The notes beneath the pieces were generated by a model that worked only from the letters and a program-made list of their open reading frames with translations, searched no databases and was not told where the DNA came from. 50,082 nucleotides of DNA from Dietzia sp. NCCP-2495 (GTDB lineage: Bacteria; Actinomycetota; Actinomycetes; Mycobacteriales; Mycobacteriaceae): assembly GCF_026011735.1 (NCBI RefSeq), contig NZ_BRVN01000023.1:1-50082 (forward strand), given 5' to 3'. Made by a program: the position numbers and the translations under genes. Shown here piece by piece: positions 23,843-32,203 of this stretch. Positions within the stretch are counted from its first letter, which is position 1, and each line of letters starts with the position of its first letter.

Positions 23843-24792
23843 CCCCGTTTCGCCGTGTACTCCTGGCGCTGGTCGCCGTGTTCTCGCTGTCCACGACCGC
23901 CTGCTCCACCATCGATTCCACGTTCACCACGCTCGGTAGCGAGAGCGACCTCGAGCGGATCACCGTCGGCACCCTGCGGGGCCAACCACACCTGTTCGCG
24001 CCGTACTTCTACCAGCAGTTCGCTCCCGACCTGGCCATCGAGATCGCCACGTTCGACTCCTCTCCCGACATCAAGAACGCTCTCGTCAGCGGACAGATCG
24101 ACTTCGGTGTGGTGGGCATTCCCGCTCTGCTCGCCGGCGCGGCGGCGGGCGAGGACCTGAGACTGCTGTCCGTCGCCGCGGACGGCGGGTCCGGGCTGGT
24201 CGGCACACCCGACATCCGCAGTGTCGAGGACCTCCGGGGCCGGACCGTCGGGTACCCGCGGGGATCGTCACAGGAGATCCTCCTGCGCCTGACGCTCGCC
24301 CGACACGGACTCGATGCCGACCGCGACGTCACCCTGGTCAATCTGCCCTTCTCCGAGATGGCGACATCGTTCGGCGGTGGTCGGATCGACGCCTTCCTCT
24401 CCGCGGAGCTCGGTCCGTCGACGGCCCGGCAGAACTCCGGGGCGGTGGAGATCGCCTCCCCGTACGACACGCCGGTCGGCAAGGTCAACATCGGCCTCGG
24501 GGTCACCCAACGGACCATCGACGCGGACCCGGACAAGGTCGGAAGGATCGCCGACGTCCACCGTCAGGCGGTCGAGTACATGGACGCCCACCGCACCGAG
24601 TGGCGGGACAGGGTGGTCGAGCAGTTCTCCCTCGACCCGGAGATCACCGCCCTCGCCGTGGCCAACACATGGCCCAGATCGGACATCGACGACGAGTTCC
24701 GCGCCCAGCTCGCCGCCCTGATCGAGCAGATGGTCCGCGTCGGCCACATCCCCTCGGCACCGGACGTCAACACGTTCGTCCACTCCGACTGA
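23836..24792 (+). CDS. ABC transporter substrate-binding lipoprotein (SsuA/NrtA-like)
   Basis: 318 residues. N-terminal hydrophobic stretch ending S-T-T-A-C, with the lipid-attachment Cys at 23. The mature part follows the periplasmic-binding-protein fold of the nitrate/sulfonate/taurine group: I-T-V-G-T-L-R-G-Q-P-H-L near residue 36, Q-I-D-F-G-V-V-G-I-P-A-L-L-A-G near residue 90, D-L-R-G-R-T-V-G-Y-P-R-G near residue 134. Such proteins capture small anions or ureido compounds. With an allophanate hydrolase upstream, a urea-like, biuret-like or carbamoyl ligand is plausible, but it is inference. Confidence 0.85.
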   Translation: MLTPFRRVLLALVAVFSLSTTACSTIDSTFTTLGSESDLERITVGTLRGQPHLFAPYFYQQFAPDLAIEIATFDSSPDIKNALVSGQIDFGVVGIPALLAGAAAGEDLRLLSVAADGGSGLVGTPDIRSVEDLRGRTVGYPRGSSQEILLRLTLARHGLDADRDVTLVNLPFSEMATSFGGGRIDAFLSAELGPSTARQNSGAVEIASPYDTPVGKVNIGLGVTQRTIDADPDKVGRIADVHRQAVEYMDAHRTEWRDRVVEQFSLDPEITALAVANTWPRSDIDDEFRAQLAALIEQMVRVGHIPSAPDVNTFVHSD

Positions 24793-24836
24793 CGCACCCC
24801 GATCCCAGCCAGGCTTTTCGAGAAGGAGACCAGGAC

Positions 24837-25718
24837 ATGACCACTCTCGCTCCCCCGGCGATCGAGCGCCGGACCACCTCGACACCCCACGTCGTGCCCG
24901 CCACCGCCGTCAGGCGCGGCCGGGGCCGGACCCGCCGCATCCTGCTCGCCCTGCCGATCCCGCTCGTCATCCTCGCCCTGTGGTGGATCGCGGTCCGTCA
25001 GCAGTGGCAGCTGCCGTTCGGCATCGACATGCGGTTCCTCAGCGATCCCCTGACGGTGGCGCAGACCTGGATCGGGTTGGCGGTGGGAACCGGCTCCGAC
25101 GCCCTGTCCGGTTCGCTGTGGCGGCACACCGCGGCTAGCGCGCTCCGAGTACTCAACGGGTTCCTGCTCGCCGCGGCCGTGGCGATCCCCCTCGGCATCC
25201 TCATGGGCCGCCTCCGTGTGATCCGCGAACTCCTCGATTCCACCATCGGCATCCTGCGCCCGATCCCCGTCACCGCATGGGCCCCGCTGAGTCTGCTGCT
25301 GATCGGGTACGGGGACCGATCCACCATCTTCCTGGTCTTCCTCGCCGCGTTCTTCCCCATCCTCCTCAACACCATTGCCGGCGCCCACGCCGTGCCGCCG
25401 CGCCTCCTCGAGGCCTCCCAGATGCTGGGCGCCGACCGCCTCCGGGTGCTGGTGGACGTGGTTCTCCCGTCGGCGATGCCCTCGATCACCTCGGGCCTGC
25501 GGGTGGCGCTCGGCCTGTCCTGGGTGGTCCTGGTGGTGGGCGAGACCGTCGGCATCACCACCGGCCTCGGGGCGCTGATCACCCAGGCCCGCGACATGAG
25601 CCGCACCGACGTGATCATCGCCGGGATGCTCACCATCGGCGTGGCCGGCCTGCTCTCGGACGCGCTGTTGCGCCGCGCGCTGTGCACGGTCACCCGGGGC
25701 CGCCCCGGGCTCACCTGA
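24837..25718 (+). CDS. ABC transporter permease (SsuC/TauC-like)
   Basis: 293 residues from ATG 24837 with an AAGGAG site; the frame is open further upstream but overlaps the binding-protein gene. About six membrane helices. The cytoplasmic EAA-type loop is visible as L-L-E-A-S-Q-M-L-G-A-D near residue 195, followed by V-V-L-P-S-A-M-P-S-I. The order binding protein, permease, ATPase is that of nitrate/sulfonate/urea-carboxylase-linked importers. It forms the membrane channel with the ATPase at 25815-26642. Confidence 0.87.
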   Translation: MTTLAPPAIERRTTSTPHVVPATAVRRGRGRTRRILLALPIPLVILALWWIAVRQQWQLPFGIDMRFLSDPLTVAQTWIGLAVGTGSDALSGSLWRHTAASALRVLNGFLLAAAVAIPLGILMGRLRVIRELLDSTIGILRPIPVTAWAPLSLLLIGYGDRSTIFLVFLAAFFPILLNTIAGAHAVPPRLLEASQMLGADRLRVLVDVVLPSAMPSITSGLRVALGLSWVVLVVGETVGITTGLGALITQARDMSRTDVIIAGMLTIGVAGLLSDALLRRALCTVTRGRPGLT

Positions 25719-25814
25719 CCTCCCCGGGCACGACACCCGGTCGGGCGGCGGCCCGCCCGCCGCTGCGACGCACCCCCCGTGCCACCCGCTCCCCGACTCC
25801 CGAAAGGACCTCCC

Positions 25815-26642
25815 ATGACCACCACACTCGAATCCCGTCCCGTCCCCGCCTCGTCATCGACCACCTCGGCCCCCGGCGCCGCGATCTCCGTGCGAGGGGT
25901 GGAGATGCGATTCCCCGGCAAGGACTCCGACGTCCTCGCGCTCTCGGGCCTCGACCTCCACATCGAGGCGGGTCAGTTCGTCAGCATCGTAGGTGCCAGC
26001 GGCTGCGGGAAGTCGACCCTGCTTCGGCTCCTCGCCGGTTTCGAGACGGCCACCGACGGTGTCATCGAACTCGGTGGCGTCCCCGTCCGTGGCCCCGGTC
26101 CCCACCGCGGGGTCGTCTTCCAGGACTACGGGCTGTTCCCGTGGAGGACATCCCTGGAGAACGTGGCGTACGGCCCCCGCCGCAACGGCATGTCGCGGAA
26201 GGAGGCCAGGGCGGTGGCCGGTGACGCGCTCGCGCTCGTCGGGTTGGAGACCGCGGCCGGCCGCTTCCCGGGTCAGTTGTCCGGCGGTATGCAGCAGCGC
26301 GTCGCGATCGCCCGGGCCCTCGCCAACCGGCCGAGCGTGCTCCTCATGGACGAGCCGTTCGGCGCATTGGACGCCATGACACGCAGCTCGCTGCAGGAGG
26401 AACTCTCCCGCATCCACCGGGAGACCGGGACGACGACCGTGTTCATCACGCACAGCGTCGAAGAGGCGGTGAACCTCTCCGACAGGGTCATCGTGATGGC
26501 GGGGGGCGCCGGATCGGGCCTGTGCGGCCACGTGATCGCCGACGTCGACATCGAACTCCCGCGCCCCCGAGACGTCAACGACACGGAGTTCAACAGGTAC
26601 GAACGGGCCATCTCCGGCCTCATCCACGGGGACGGGTCGTGA
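25815..26642 (+). CDS. ABC transporter ATP-binding protein
   Basis: 275 residues from ATG 25815, chosen because AAAGGA lies upstream and a Thr/Ser-rich leader then leads into the domain. Walker A G-A-S-G-C-G-K-S-T at residues 60-68, Q-loop Q-D-Y-G-L-F-P-W, signature L-S-G-G-M-Q-Q-R, Walker B L-L-M-D-E-P-F-G-A-L-D, H-loop F-I-T-H-S-V. All catalytic residues are present. It belongs to the SsuB/TauB/NrtD group. Its stop overlaps the GntR start (GTGA). Confidence 0.92.
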   Translation: MTTTLESRPVPASSSTTSAPGAAISVRGVEMRFPGKDSDVLALSGLDLHIEAGQFVSIVGASGCGKSTLLRLLAGFETATDGVIELGGVPVRGPGPHRGVVFQDYGLFPWRTSLENVAYGPRRNGMSRKEARAVAGDALALVGLETAAGRFPGQLSGGMQQRVAIARALANRPSVLLMDEPFGALDAMTRSSLQEELSRIHRETGTTTVFITHSVEEAVNLSDRVIVMAGGAGSGLCGHVIADVDIELPRPRDVNDTEFNRYERAISGLIHGDGS

Positions 26643-27334
26643 CCTCGCGGGGCGAGGCGGGCCTCTCGCAGTCCGCTCGTGCGCTGCACGGTCTCCGCGA
26701 GCTCGTGACGACGGGCCGCTTCGCGCCCGGGGAGAGACTGGTCGAGGGCCGCCTGTGCGACCAACTGGAGGTGTCCCGCACGCCGCTTCGCGAGGCGCTC
26801 ATCAGGTTGGACGCCGACGGCCTGCTCGAGCGCCGGGATGACGGTTACTTTCTGGCCCGTTACGACCTCCCCGCTCTGCGGGACCTCTACGAGCTGCGGG
26901 TTCTGTTGGAACTCAGCGGGCTGCGGCGAATCGCGGAGAACCCCGACCTACGCCCGGACCTCCGGTCGCTGAGCGAACTGCGCCGGGTCTGGTCGTCGCT
27001 CCTCTCGACACCCCCCACCCCGGGACCGGATCTGGTGGAGCGGGACGAGGCGTTCCACGTGACACTCTCCTCGGCCTGCGGGAACGCGGCCGTGACCGAT
27101 CAGCTCCGCGCCGTCAACGTCCGTGTCCGCCCCATGAGGATGTACGACTACTCGACGGAGGAGCGGGTGCACGCGACGGTCTCCGAACATCTGGAAGTAC
27201 TCGACCGCGTCCTCGACGGCGACGTCACCACCGCCGTCGACCTCCTGCGCGGCCACGTCGGATCCTCGCTCGCCGAGGTCGAGGACAAAGCTCGACGCTC
27301 GCTGACCAACCGTGCACTCCACGCCGCCGGGTAG
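26639..27334 (+). CDS. GntR-family regulator (FCD type)
   Basis: 231 residues from GTG 26639, which overlaps the ATPase stop TGA. N-terminal winged helix: R-L-V-E-G-R-L-C-D-Q-L-E-V-S-R-T-P-L-R-E-A-L near residues 30-52, then L-D-A-D-G-L-L-E-R-R-D-D-G. The C-terminal domain is the all-helical FCD ligand-binding type (Y-E-L-R-V-L-L-E near residue 82; R-D-E-A-F-H near residue 135; late H-L-E-V-L-D and G-D-V-T-T-A). It probably controls this import/allophanate operon, perhaps by a GTATAC-like site at about 22064-22091 upstream of atzF. Confidence 0.85.
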   Translation: MTSRGEAGLSQSARALHGLRELVTTGRFAPGERLVEGRLCDQLEVSRTPLREALIRLDADGLLERRDDGYFLARYDLPALRDLYELRVLLELSGLRRIAENPDLRPDLRSLSELRRVWSSLLSTPPTPGPDLVERDEAFHVTLSSACGNAAVTDQLRAVNVRVRPMRMYDYSTEERVHATVSEHLEVLDRVLDGDVTTAVDLLRGHVGSSLAEVEDKARRSLTNRALHAAG

Positions 27335-27376
27335 TCCGGTGCCGGGGCGCCCCGCGCCGGGTAGTCCCGTGCCGGG
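27325..27376. repeat. 22-base direct repeat around the GntR stop codon
   Basis: CGCCGGGTAGTCC(G)(G)TGCCGGG-like sequence at 27325-27346 recurs at 27355-27376 with one mismatch and a 30-base period. It covers the GntR stop codon and lies between convergent operons; GGGGCGCCCC at 27344-27353 could act as a small hairpin. Confidence 0.55.
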
Positions 27377-27429
27377 CCACCGGGTACGACGGCCACCCGC
27401 GGGGGCGGGGGCGTGCCCGGCCCGCCGCG

Positions 27430-28620
27430 TCAGCGCATCTCGCCGGCGCCCACGTACGGGTGGAGGCTCGTCGTGGGCCGCCCTTCCGCGAACCGGGAGA
27501 ACCGACAGTCGGCCGGATCGACGCCCGACATCGTCGTCGTCCCCTCCGTGAGCAACTCGGCGACCAGCCGACCGACCGCGGGCGCCATCTTGAACCCGTG
27601 GCCGGAGAAGCCCACCGCGAGGAACAGCCCCTCGATCGGCGACGGGCCGATGATCGGGTTGTAGTCCGGCGTCGTGTCATACGCCCCCACATAGCTGCCT
27701 GTGATCGACGGATCGGGCATGTCCGGCAGGCGGTGCATGAGCCGCTCGACGACCTTCTCCACGGTCGAGGAATCGGCCCGGTTGGCGTAGGCGTCGGGGT
27801 CGATGTACTGCGGCGCGGCGTGGTCCGAGTTGCCGGCCAGGATCTCCCCGTTGGGTTCGCGGCACAGGTACTGCAGGCCCACCAGGTCGGACAGCGTGGG
27901 GACCTGCCCGAGCGGCTCGCCCTGGTCCACCATCACGAGCTGCGCGCGCTGCGCACGGACCGGGATGTCGATCCCGACCGTGGTGCCGAGCTGCGGGGCC
28001 CACACGCCGGTCGCGAGGATCACGTGCTCGGCGAAGACCTCCGTGCCGTCGGAGAACTCCGCGCCCACGACCCGGTCCCCGCAACCGCGGAGGAGCGAGA
28101 CCACGCGGGTGCTCTGACGGACGCGCACCCCACGGGCACGCGCGGCGGCCGCGAACGCCATCCCCGTCATGTACGCCTCGCCCCTGCCGCCCCGCGGCTC
28201 CCAGGCGGCGGCCGCGACGTCCTCGACGTTGAGTCCCGGCCACAGCTCCGCCATCCGGTCCGGCGCGATGAGCTCGGTGTCGATCCCCAGGCTCTGCTGC
28301 ATCACCACGTTCGCGCGCAGCGGGACCACGTTCTCCTCGCCGACGATCACCGCGTATCCGCACTGACGGAAGCCCATGTCGTCGCCGAGCAACTCGCGGG
28401 CGTTCTCGAACACGGGGATGCTGTGCCAGCTCAGCGCCGCCATGGTCGGCGAACCGTAGTGGCAGCGCACGATACCGCTGGACTTGCCGGTCATGCCGGA
28501 GCAGAGCGTGTCCTTCTCGACCACGAGCACGTCGGTCTCACCGCGCTCGGCGAGGTTCCAGGCGATCGACAGGCCCTCCAGGCCGCCGCCGATGATGAGG
28601 TACTGCGCCGTCTCGGTCAC
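27430..28620 (-). CDS. FAD-dependent oxidoreductase, DAO family (sarcosine/glycine oxidase-like)
   Basis: 396 residues from GTG 28620, preceded by AAGGAG; the long upstream frame is not coding. I-I-G-G-G-L-E-G-L-S (residues 8-17) is the FAD-binding G-x-G-x-x-G; E-K-D-T-L-C-S-G-M-T-G-K-S-S-G-I-V-R-C-H-Y near residue 35 and P-I-I-G-P-S-P-I-E-G-L-F-L-A-V-G-F-S-G-H-G-F near residue 330 are typical of the sarcosine-oxidase/dimethylglycine-dehydrogenase beta-like group. It likely oxidises a secondary or N-methyl amino acid. Last gene of the seven-gene operon. If the operon makes N-alkylglutamate, this single-subunit enzyme could replace the heterotetrameric N-methylglutamate dehydrogenase. Alternative: sarcosine or glycine oxidase-type dehydrogenase. 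Confidence 0.85.
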   Translation of the reverse strand: MTETAQYLIIGGGLEGLSIAWNLAERGETDVLVVEKDTLCSGMTGKSSGIVRCHYGSPTMAALSWHSIPVFENARELLGDDMGFRQCGYAVIVGEENVVPLRANVVMQQSLGIDTELIAPDRMAELWPGLNVEDVAAAAWEPRGGRGEAYMTGMAFAAAARARGVRVRQSTRVVSLLRGCGDRVVGAEFSDGTEVFAEHVILATGVWAPQLGTTVGIDIPVRAQRAQLVMVDQGEPLGQVPTLSDLVGLQYLCREPNGEILAGNSDHAAPQYIDPDAYANRADSSTVEKVVERLMHRLPDMPDPSITGSYVGAYDTTPDYNPIIGPSPIEGLFLAVGFSGHGFKMAPAVGRLVAELLTEGTTTMSGVDPADCRFSRFAEGRPTTSLHPYVGAGEMR

Positions 28621-28676
28621 GGGGGTTCTCCTTCTGTCGTGAGGGTGGTCGGTCGGCCGGGGTCGATCGGCCGGGG

Positions 28677-29909
28677 TCAGTCGGTGGTGAGCAGGTCGGC
28701 CAGGACGTCGGCCAGCGCCTCGGCGCCGCGCTCGGCGTCGGCGTCCTCGACGTACTCCGCCGGCGAGTGCGAGACCCCCGAGGGATTGCGGACGAAGAGC
28801 ATCGCGGTGGGCACGTGCGCGGCCAGGACACCGGCGTCGTGACCGGCACCGGTTGGCAGGATCGGCACCCCGGGCAGGTCGGCGCACAATCGGTCACGCA
28901 GGACGGGGTCGAAGTCGACCGACCCGCTCAGCGACTCCTGCACGACGGCGACCTCGCAGCCCTCGAGAAGCGCTGCTGCCGACGCCACCTCGGAGATCTC
29001 ATGGACGATCCGCGCGGTGACCGCGTCATCGGGATGGCGGACGTCGAGCCACAGGTCCACCCGGGAGGCGATCACGTTGGTCCCGCCGGGCGTGGGCACC
29101 AGACGCCCGACCGTGGCCCGTGCCCCCCGGTGCTGGCCCGCGATCCGGCGGACGTCGAGGACGGTCCGCGAGGCCGGGATCATGGGGTCGCGGCGGTCGG
29201 CGAGCACGGTGGTGCCCGCGTGGTTGCCCTGACCGGTGAAGGTCACCCGCCAGCGACCGTGACCGATGATCGACGAGGCGACGGCGACCGGGCTGCCCAG
29301 GTCGATCAGGCCCCGCCCCTGCTCGACGTGCAGTTCCACGAACCGACCGATCCTCCCCAGTGCCTCCTCGTCGCGACCCATGCGGGCGGGATCGAGTCCG
29401 TGCAGGGCGCACAACTCCCCGAACGTCGTGCCGTCGTCGTCGGTCAGGGCGGCGGCGACCGCCGGGTCCATGGCCCCGGTGAGCAGCAACGAGCCCAGAC
29501 AGGCGCGGCCGAAACGCGAACCCTCCTCCTCCGGGAAGACGGTCAGTGCCAGCGCCCGGCGCGGATGGATACCGCGGGCGGCCAGGTGGTCGACGGCCAC
29601 GAGCGCGGAGGCCACCCCGAGCGGCCCGTCGAACGCCCCTCCCCCGGGCACGGAATCCAGGTGACTGCCGGTCACCACCGCGTCGGTGAGTGGATGGTCG
29701 GCCGGGTTCCACCAGGCCCAGATGACGCCGTTGCGGTCCGTCTCGCAGTCCAGCCCCCGGGCGGCGGCCTCGGCGAGGAACCACTCGCGCAGGTCCAGCT
29801 CGGCGGTGGAGAACACGGGCCGGCTGTACCCGCCGCGGGTGGGGTCGGTGCCGACGTCGCGGATCGCGGACATCAGCGAGGTGACGGTGGGAGCGGTCGG
29901 GGCCGTCAT
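28677..29909 (-). CDS. M20 amidohydrolase (N-carbamoyl-L-amino acid hydrolase / allantoate amidohydrolase-like)
   Basis: 410 residues from ATG 29909 with GAGGA ahead. G-S-H-L-D-S-V-P-G-G-G-A-F-D-G near residue 74 supplies the metal His and bridging Asp; E-E-E-G-S-R-F near residue 118 is the general base and metal Glu region; H-V-E-Q-G near residue 185 and T-G-A-G-H-D-A-G near residue 345 complete the binuclear site. This is the hydantoinase/carbamoylase branch of M20 that releases CO2 and ammonia from carbamoyl-amino acids or ureido acids. Gap to the downstream DAO gene is 56 bases, so the pair may act in series: carbamoyl removal, then amine oxidation. Confidence 0.88.
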   Translation of the reverse strand: MTAPTAPTVTSLMSAIRDVGTDPTRGGYSRPVFSTAELDLREWFLAEAAARGLDCETDRNGVIWAWWNPADHPLTDAVVTGSHLDSVPGGGAFDGPLGVASALVAVDHLAARGIHPRRALALTVFPEEEGSRFGRACLGSLLLTGAMDPAVAAALTDDDGTTFGELCALHGLDPARMGRDEEALGRIGRFVELHVEQGRGLIDLGSPVAVASSIIGHGRWRVTFTGQGNHAGTTVLADRRDPMIPASRTVLDVRRIAGQHRGARATVGRLVPTPGGTNVIASRVDLWLDVRHPDDAVTARIVHEISEVASAAALLEGCEVAVVQESLSGSVDFDPVLRDRLCADLPGVPILPTGAGHDAGVLAAHVPTAMLFVRNPSGVSHSPAEYVEDADAERGAEALADVLADLLTTD

Positions 29910-30068
29910 GGCGGGATCCTCGGGATTCGGGGACGACGGGGCGTCCCGGGAACGGGCGGTAGGTGCGGGCATGCAGCGGCCCGGGTGGGGTGGGAGAAGG
30001 CGCATCGGCGCGCGAGCGCCCGAGCAGTCAGCGGTGGACGCGACAGGCGGGCGGTCCGGGGGTCCGGA

Positions 30069-30776
30069 TCAGCCCTCGACACCGTCCGGGTAGGCGGTCA
30101 CCGAGAGGAATCGGATGGGCAGCTCGAGCATCGCCACCGGGCCGTGGACCCCCTCGCCGTCGAGAAGCAACGAGTCCCCGGGCCGGAGCCGGTACTCCGA
30201 CTCTGCGTGGTGATAAATCATGTCGCCGGCCAGCATGTACAGCAGCTCGGTGCCCGGGTGCTGGAAGCGGGGATGCGCCTCCGACTCGGCGGTCAGGGTG
30301 ACCAGGACCGGCTCGATGCGCTTGTTCGGGCCCCGCAGCGCGCCGAGCAGCTCGTAAACGTGACCGGCCGCCGTGCCGCGGCCCACGATCGTGGCGCCCT
30401 GACCGTCGGCGGTGAACACCGCGTCCCTCCGGGTGTCCGCGCCACGCAGCAGCGAGGTGACAGGGACGTCGAGCCCCGAGGCGAGCTTCGCCAGCATGCT
30501 CAGCGAGCACGAGGTCTGGGCGTTCTCGATCTTGGACAGCATCGCCTTGGAGATGCCGATCCGCTGCGCCATCTCCGCCACCCCCAGTCCCTCGGAGAGA
30601 CGGAGTCGGCGGACGTGGAACCCGATGATCCGCTCGAGATCGCCGCCGGTGGGGACGTCCACCGGCAGCTCGCGGGGGGCGGCCTGGTGGACGATCCTGC
30701 GCGCGGCCTCCGGCTCGGTCCCCATGGCGTCGACGATAGTCTCCGATGCGGCGGCGGCCTCCGGCGCGGCGGTCAT
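30069..30776 (-). CDS. XRE-family regulator with C-terminal cupin
   Basis: 235 residues. The helix-turn-helix runs about residues 52-105 (H-V-R-R-L-R-L-S-E-G-L-G-V, then I-G-I-S-K-A-M-L-S-K-I-E-N). The C-terminal cupin barrel follows (H-P-G-T-E-L-L-Y-M-L-A-G-D and R-L-R-P-G-D-S-L near residues 175-200). This architecture, as in PuuR-type regulators, binds a small metabolite in the cupin and often controls amine or amino-acid catabolism. It starts one base after the upstream stop (TGA G ATG), so it is co-translated with the glutamate-synthase-like gene and very likely senses the pathway substrate. Confidence 0.88.
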   Translation of the reverse strand: MTAAPEAAAASETIVDAMGTEPEAARRIVHQAAPRELPVDVPTGGDLERIIGFHVRRLRLSEGLGVAEMAQRIGISKAMLSKIENAQTSCSLSMLAKLASGLDVPVTSLLRGADTRRDAVFTADGQGATIVGRGTAAGHVYELLGALRGPNKRIEPVLVTLTAESEAHPRFQHPGTELLYMLAGDMIYHHAESEYRLRPGDSLLLDGEGVHGPVAMLELPIRFLSVTAYPDGVEG

Positions 30777-30777
30777 C

Positions 30778-32154
30778 TCACAGGCCCTGCCCGGCATGGC
30801 CGGGGATCCAGTCGGTCCCGGCGAGGGGCACCCGGGCCATCGCGGCGGCCTCCATCGTCAGCGCCACCAGATCGTCGGGCTCCAGGTGTGTGAGGTGGGA
30901 CTTGCCGCAGGCCCGGGCGATGGTCTGCGCTTCCATCGTGAGCACGTGCAGGTAGTTGGCCAGGCGCCTTCCCGCGGCGACCGGGTCCAGCCTGGCGGCC
31001 AGCTCCGGGTCCTGGGTGGAGATGCCGGCCGGGTCCCGCCCCTCCTGGAAGTCGTCGTAGAAGCCGGCCGCCGAGTCCAGCTCGCGGTACTCCTGCTCGT
31101 AGCGGGGGTGGTTGTCGCCCAGGGCGATGAGCGCGGCGGTCCCTATCGCGACCGCATCCGCCCCGAGCGCCATCGCCTTGGCCACGTCCGCACCCGACCG
31201 GATTCCGCCGGAGACGATGAGCTGCACCTCGCGGTGCAGGTCCATCTCCTGCAACGCCTGCACCGCCTGCGGGATGGCCGCGAGGGTGGGGATGCCGACG
31301 TGCTCGATGAACACGTCCTGGGTCGCGGCCGTGCCCCCCTGCATACCGTCCACCACCACGACGTCGGCGCCGGCCTTCACCGCCAGCTTCACGTCGTAGT
31401 AGGTGCGGGTGGCGCCCACCTTGACGTAGATCGGCTTCTCCCACCCGGTGATCTCCCGCAGCTCGAGGATCTTGATGGCCAGATCGTCCGGCCCCGTCCA
31501 GTCCGGGTGCCGGCATGCCGAGCGCTGGTCGATGCCCCTGGGCAGCGTGCGCATCTGCGCGACCCGGTCGGAGATCTTCTGCCCGAGCAGCATCCCTCCC
31601 CCACCGGGTTTGGCCCCCTGCCCCAACACCACCTCGATGGCATCCGCCTTGCGCAGGTCGACCGGGTTCATGCCGTATCGCGACGGCAGGTACTGGTAGA
31701 CGAGCTTCGAGCTCTGCCCGCGCTCCTCGGCCGTCATCCCCCCGTCGCCGGTGGTCGTGGAGGTCCCGGCGGCGCTGGCGCCCCGGCCGAGCGCCTCCTT
31801 CGCCTGCGCGGACAGGGCGCCGAAGCTCATCCCCGCGATCGTCACCGGGATGTCCAGATGGATGGGCTTCGAGGCGTGCCGGGCACCCAGGGTGATGTCG
31901 GTGTCGCAGCGCTCCCTGTATCCCTCGAGCGGGTACCGGGACATCGATGCGCCGAGGAACAGCAGGTCGTCGAAGTGGGGCAGTCGACGCTTGGCGCCCC
32001 AGCCGCGGATGTCGTAGATCCCTGTGTCGGCAGCTCGCTGGATCTCGTGGATGACCGCCCGCGGGAAGGTCGCGGATTCGCGAAGGGTCGGGGCGTCGGT
32101 GCCCGGCGGCCGCATGGCGGTGGTGGCATTTCGGGTCGGTCCGTCGAAGGGCAT
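30778..32154 (-). CDS. FMN-binding glutamate synthase-like subunit (MgsC/GlxD type)
   Basis: 458 residues from ATG 32154; the frame upstream is non-coding. The GltB central/FMN region is clear: I-A-G-M-S-F-G-A-L-S near residue 109, K-P-G-G-G-G-M-L-L-G-Q-K-I near residue 180, V-D-G-M-Q-G-G-T-A-A near residue 275 and the FMN-phosphate loop G-G-I-R-S-G-A-D-V near residue 320. The 3Fe-4S cysteine cluster of true GltB is reduced to a single C-G-K-S-H near residue 425. With the separate GXGXG and amidotransferase genes upstream, this is the split glutamate-synthase arrangement of N-methylglutamate synthase (MgsABC) and of Rhizobium GlxBCD. Expected reaction: transfer of the gamma-glutamylamide-derived group to 2-oxoglutarate. 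Confidence 0.87.
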   Translation of the reverse strand: MPFDGPTRNATTAMRPPGTDAPTLRESATFPRAVIHEIQRAADTGIYDIRGWGAKRRLPHFDDLLFLGASMSRYPLEGYRERCDTDITLGARHASKPIHLDIPVTIAGMSFGALSAQAKEALGRGASAAGTSTTTGDGGMTAEERGQSSKLVYQYLPSRYGMNPVDLRKADAIEVVLGQGAKPGGGGMLLGQKISDRVAQMRTLPRGIDQRSACRHPDWTGPDDLAIKILELREITGWEKPIYVKVGATRTYYDVKLAVKAGADVVVVDGMQGGTAATQDVFIEHVGIPTLAAIPQAVQALQEMDLHREVQLIVSGGIRSGADVAKAMALGADAVAIGTAALIALGDNHPRYEQEYRELDSAAGFYDDFQEGRDPAGISTQDPELAARLDPVAAGRRLANYLHVLTMEAQTIARACGKSHLTHLEPDDLVALTMEAAAMARVPLAGTDWIPGHAGQGL

Positions 32155-32203
32155 GGGTGGACTCCTGTGGTGCGGGTCGCCGGGGGCGAGCGGATGGGCT
32201 GGT

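Noticed and set aside
28767-30893. 708-residue + frame opposite the M20 and XRE genes
   Set aside because: Antisense shadow; the - strand genes have clear catalytic motifs.
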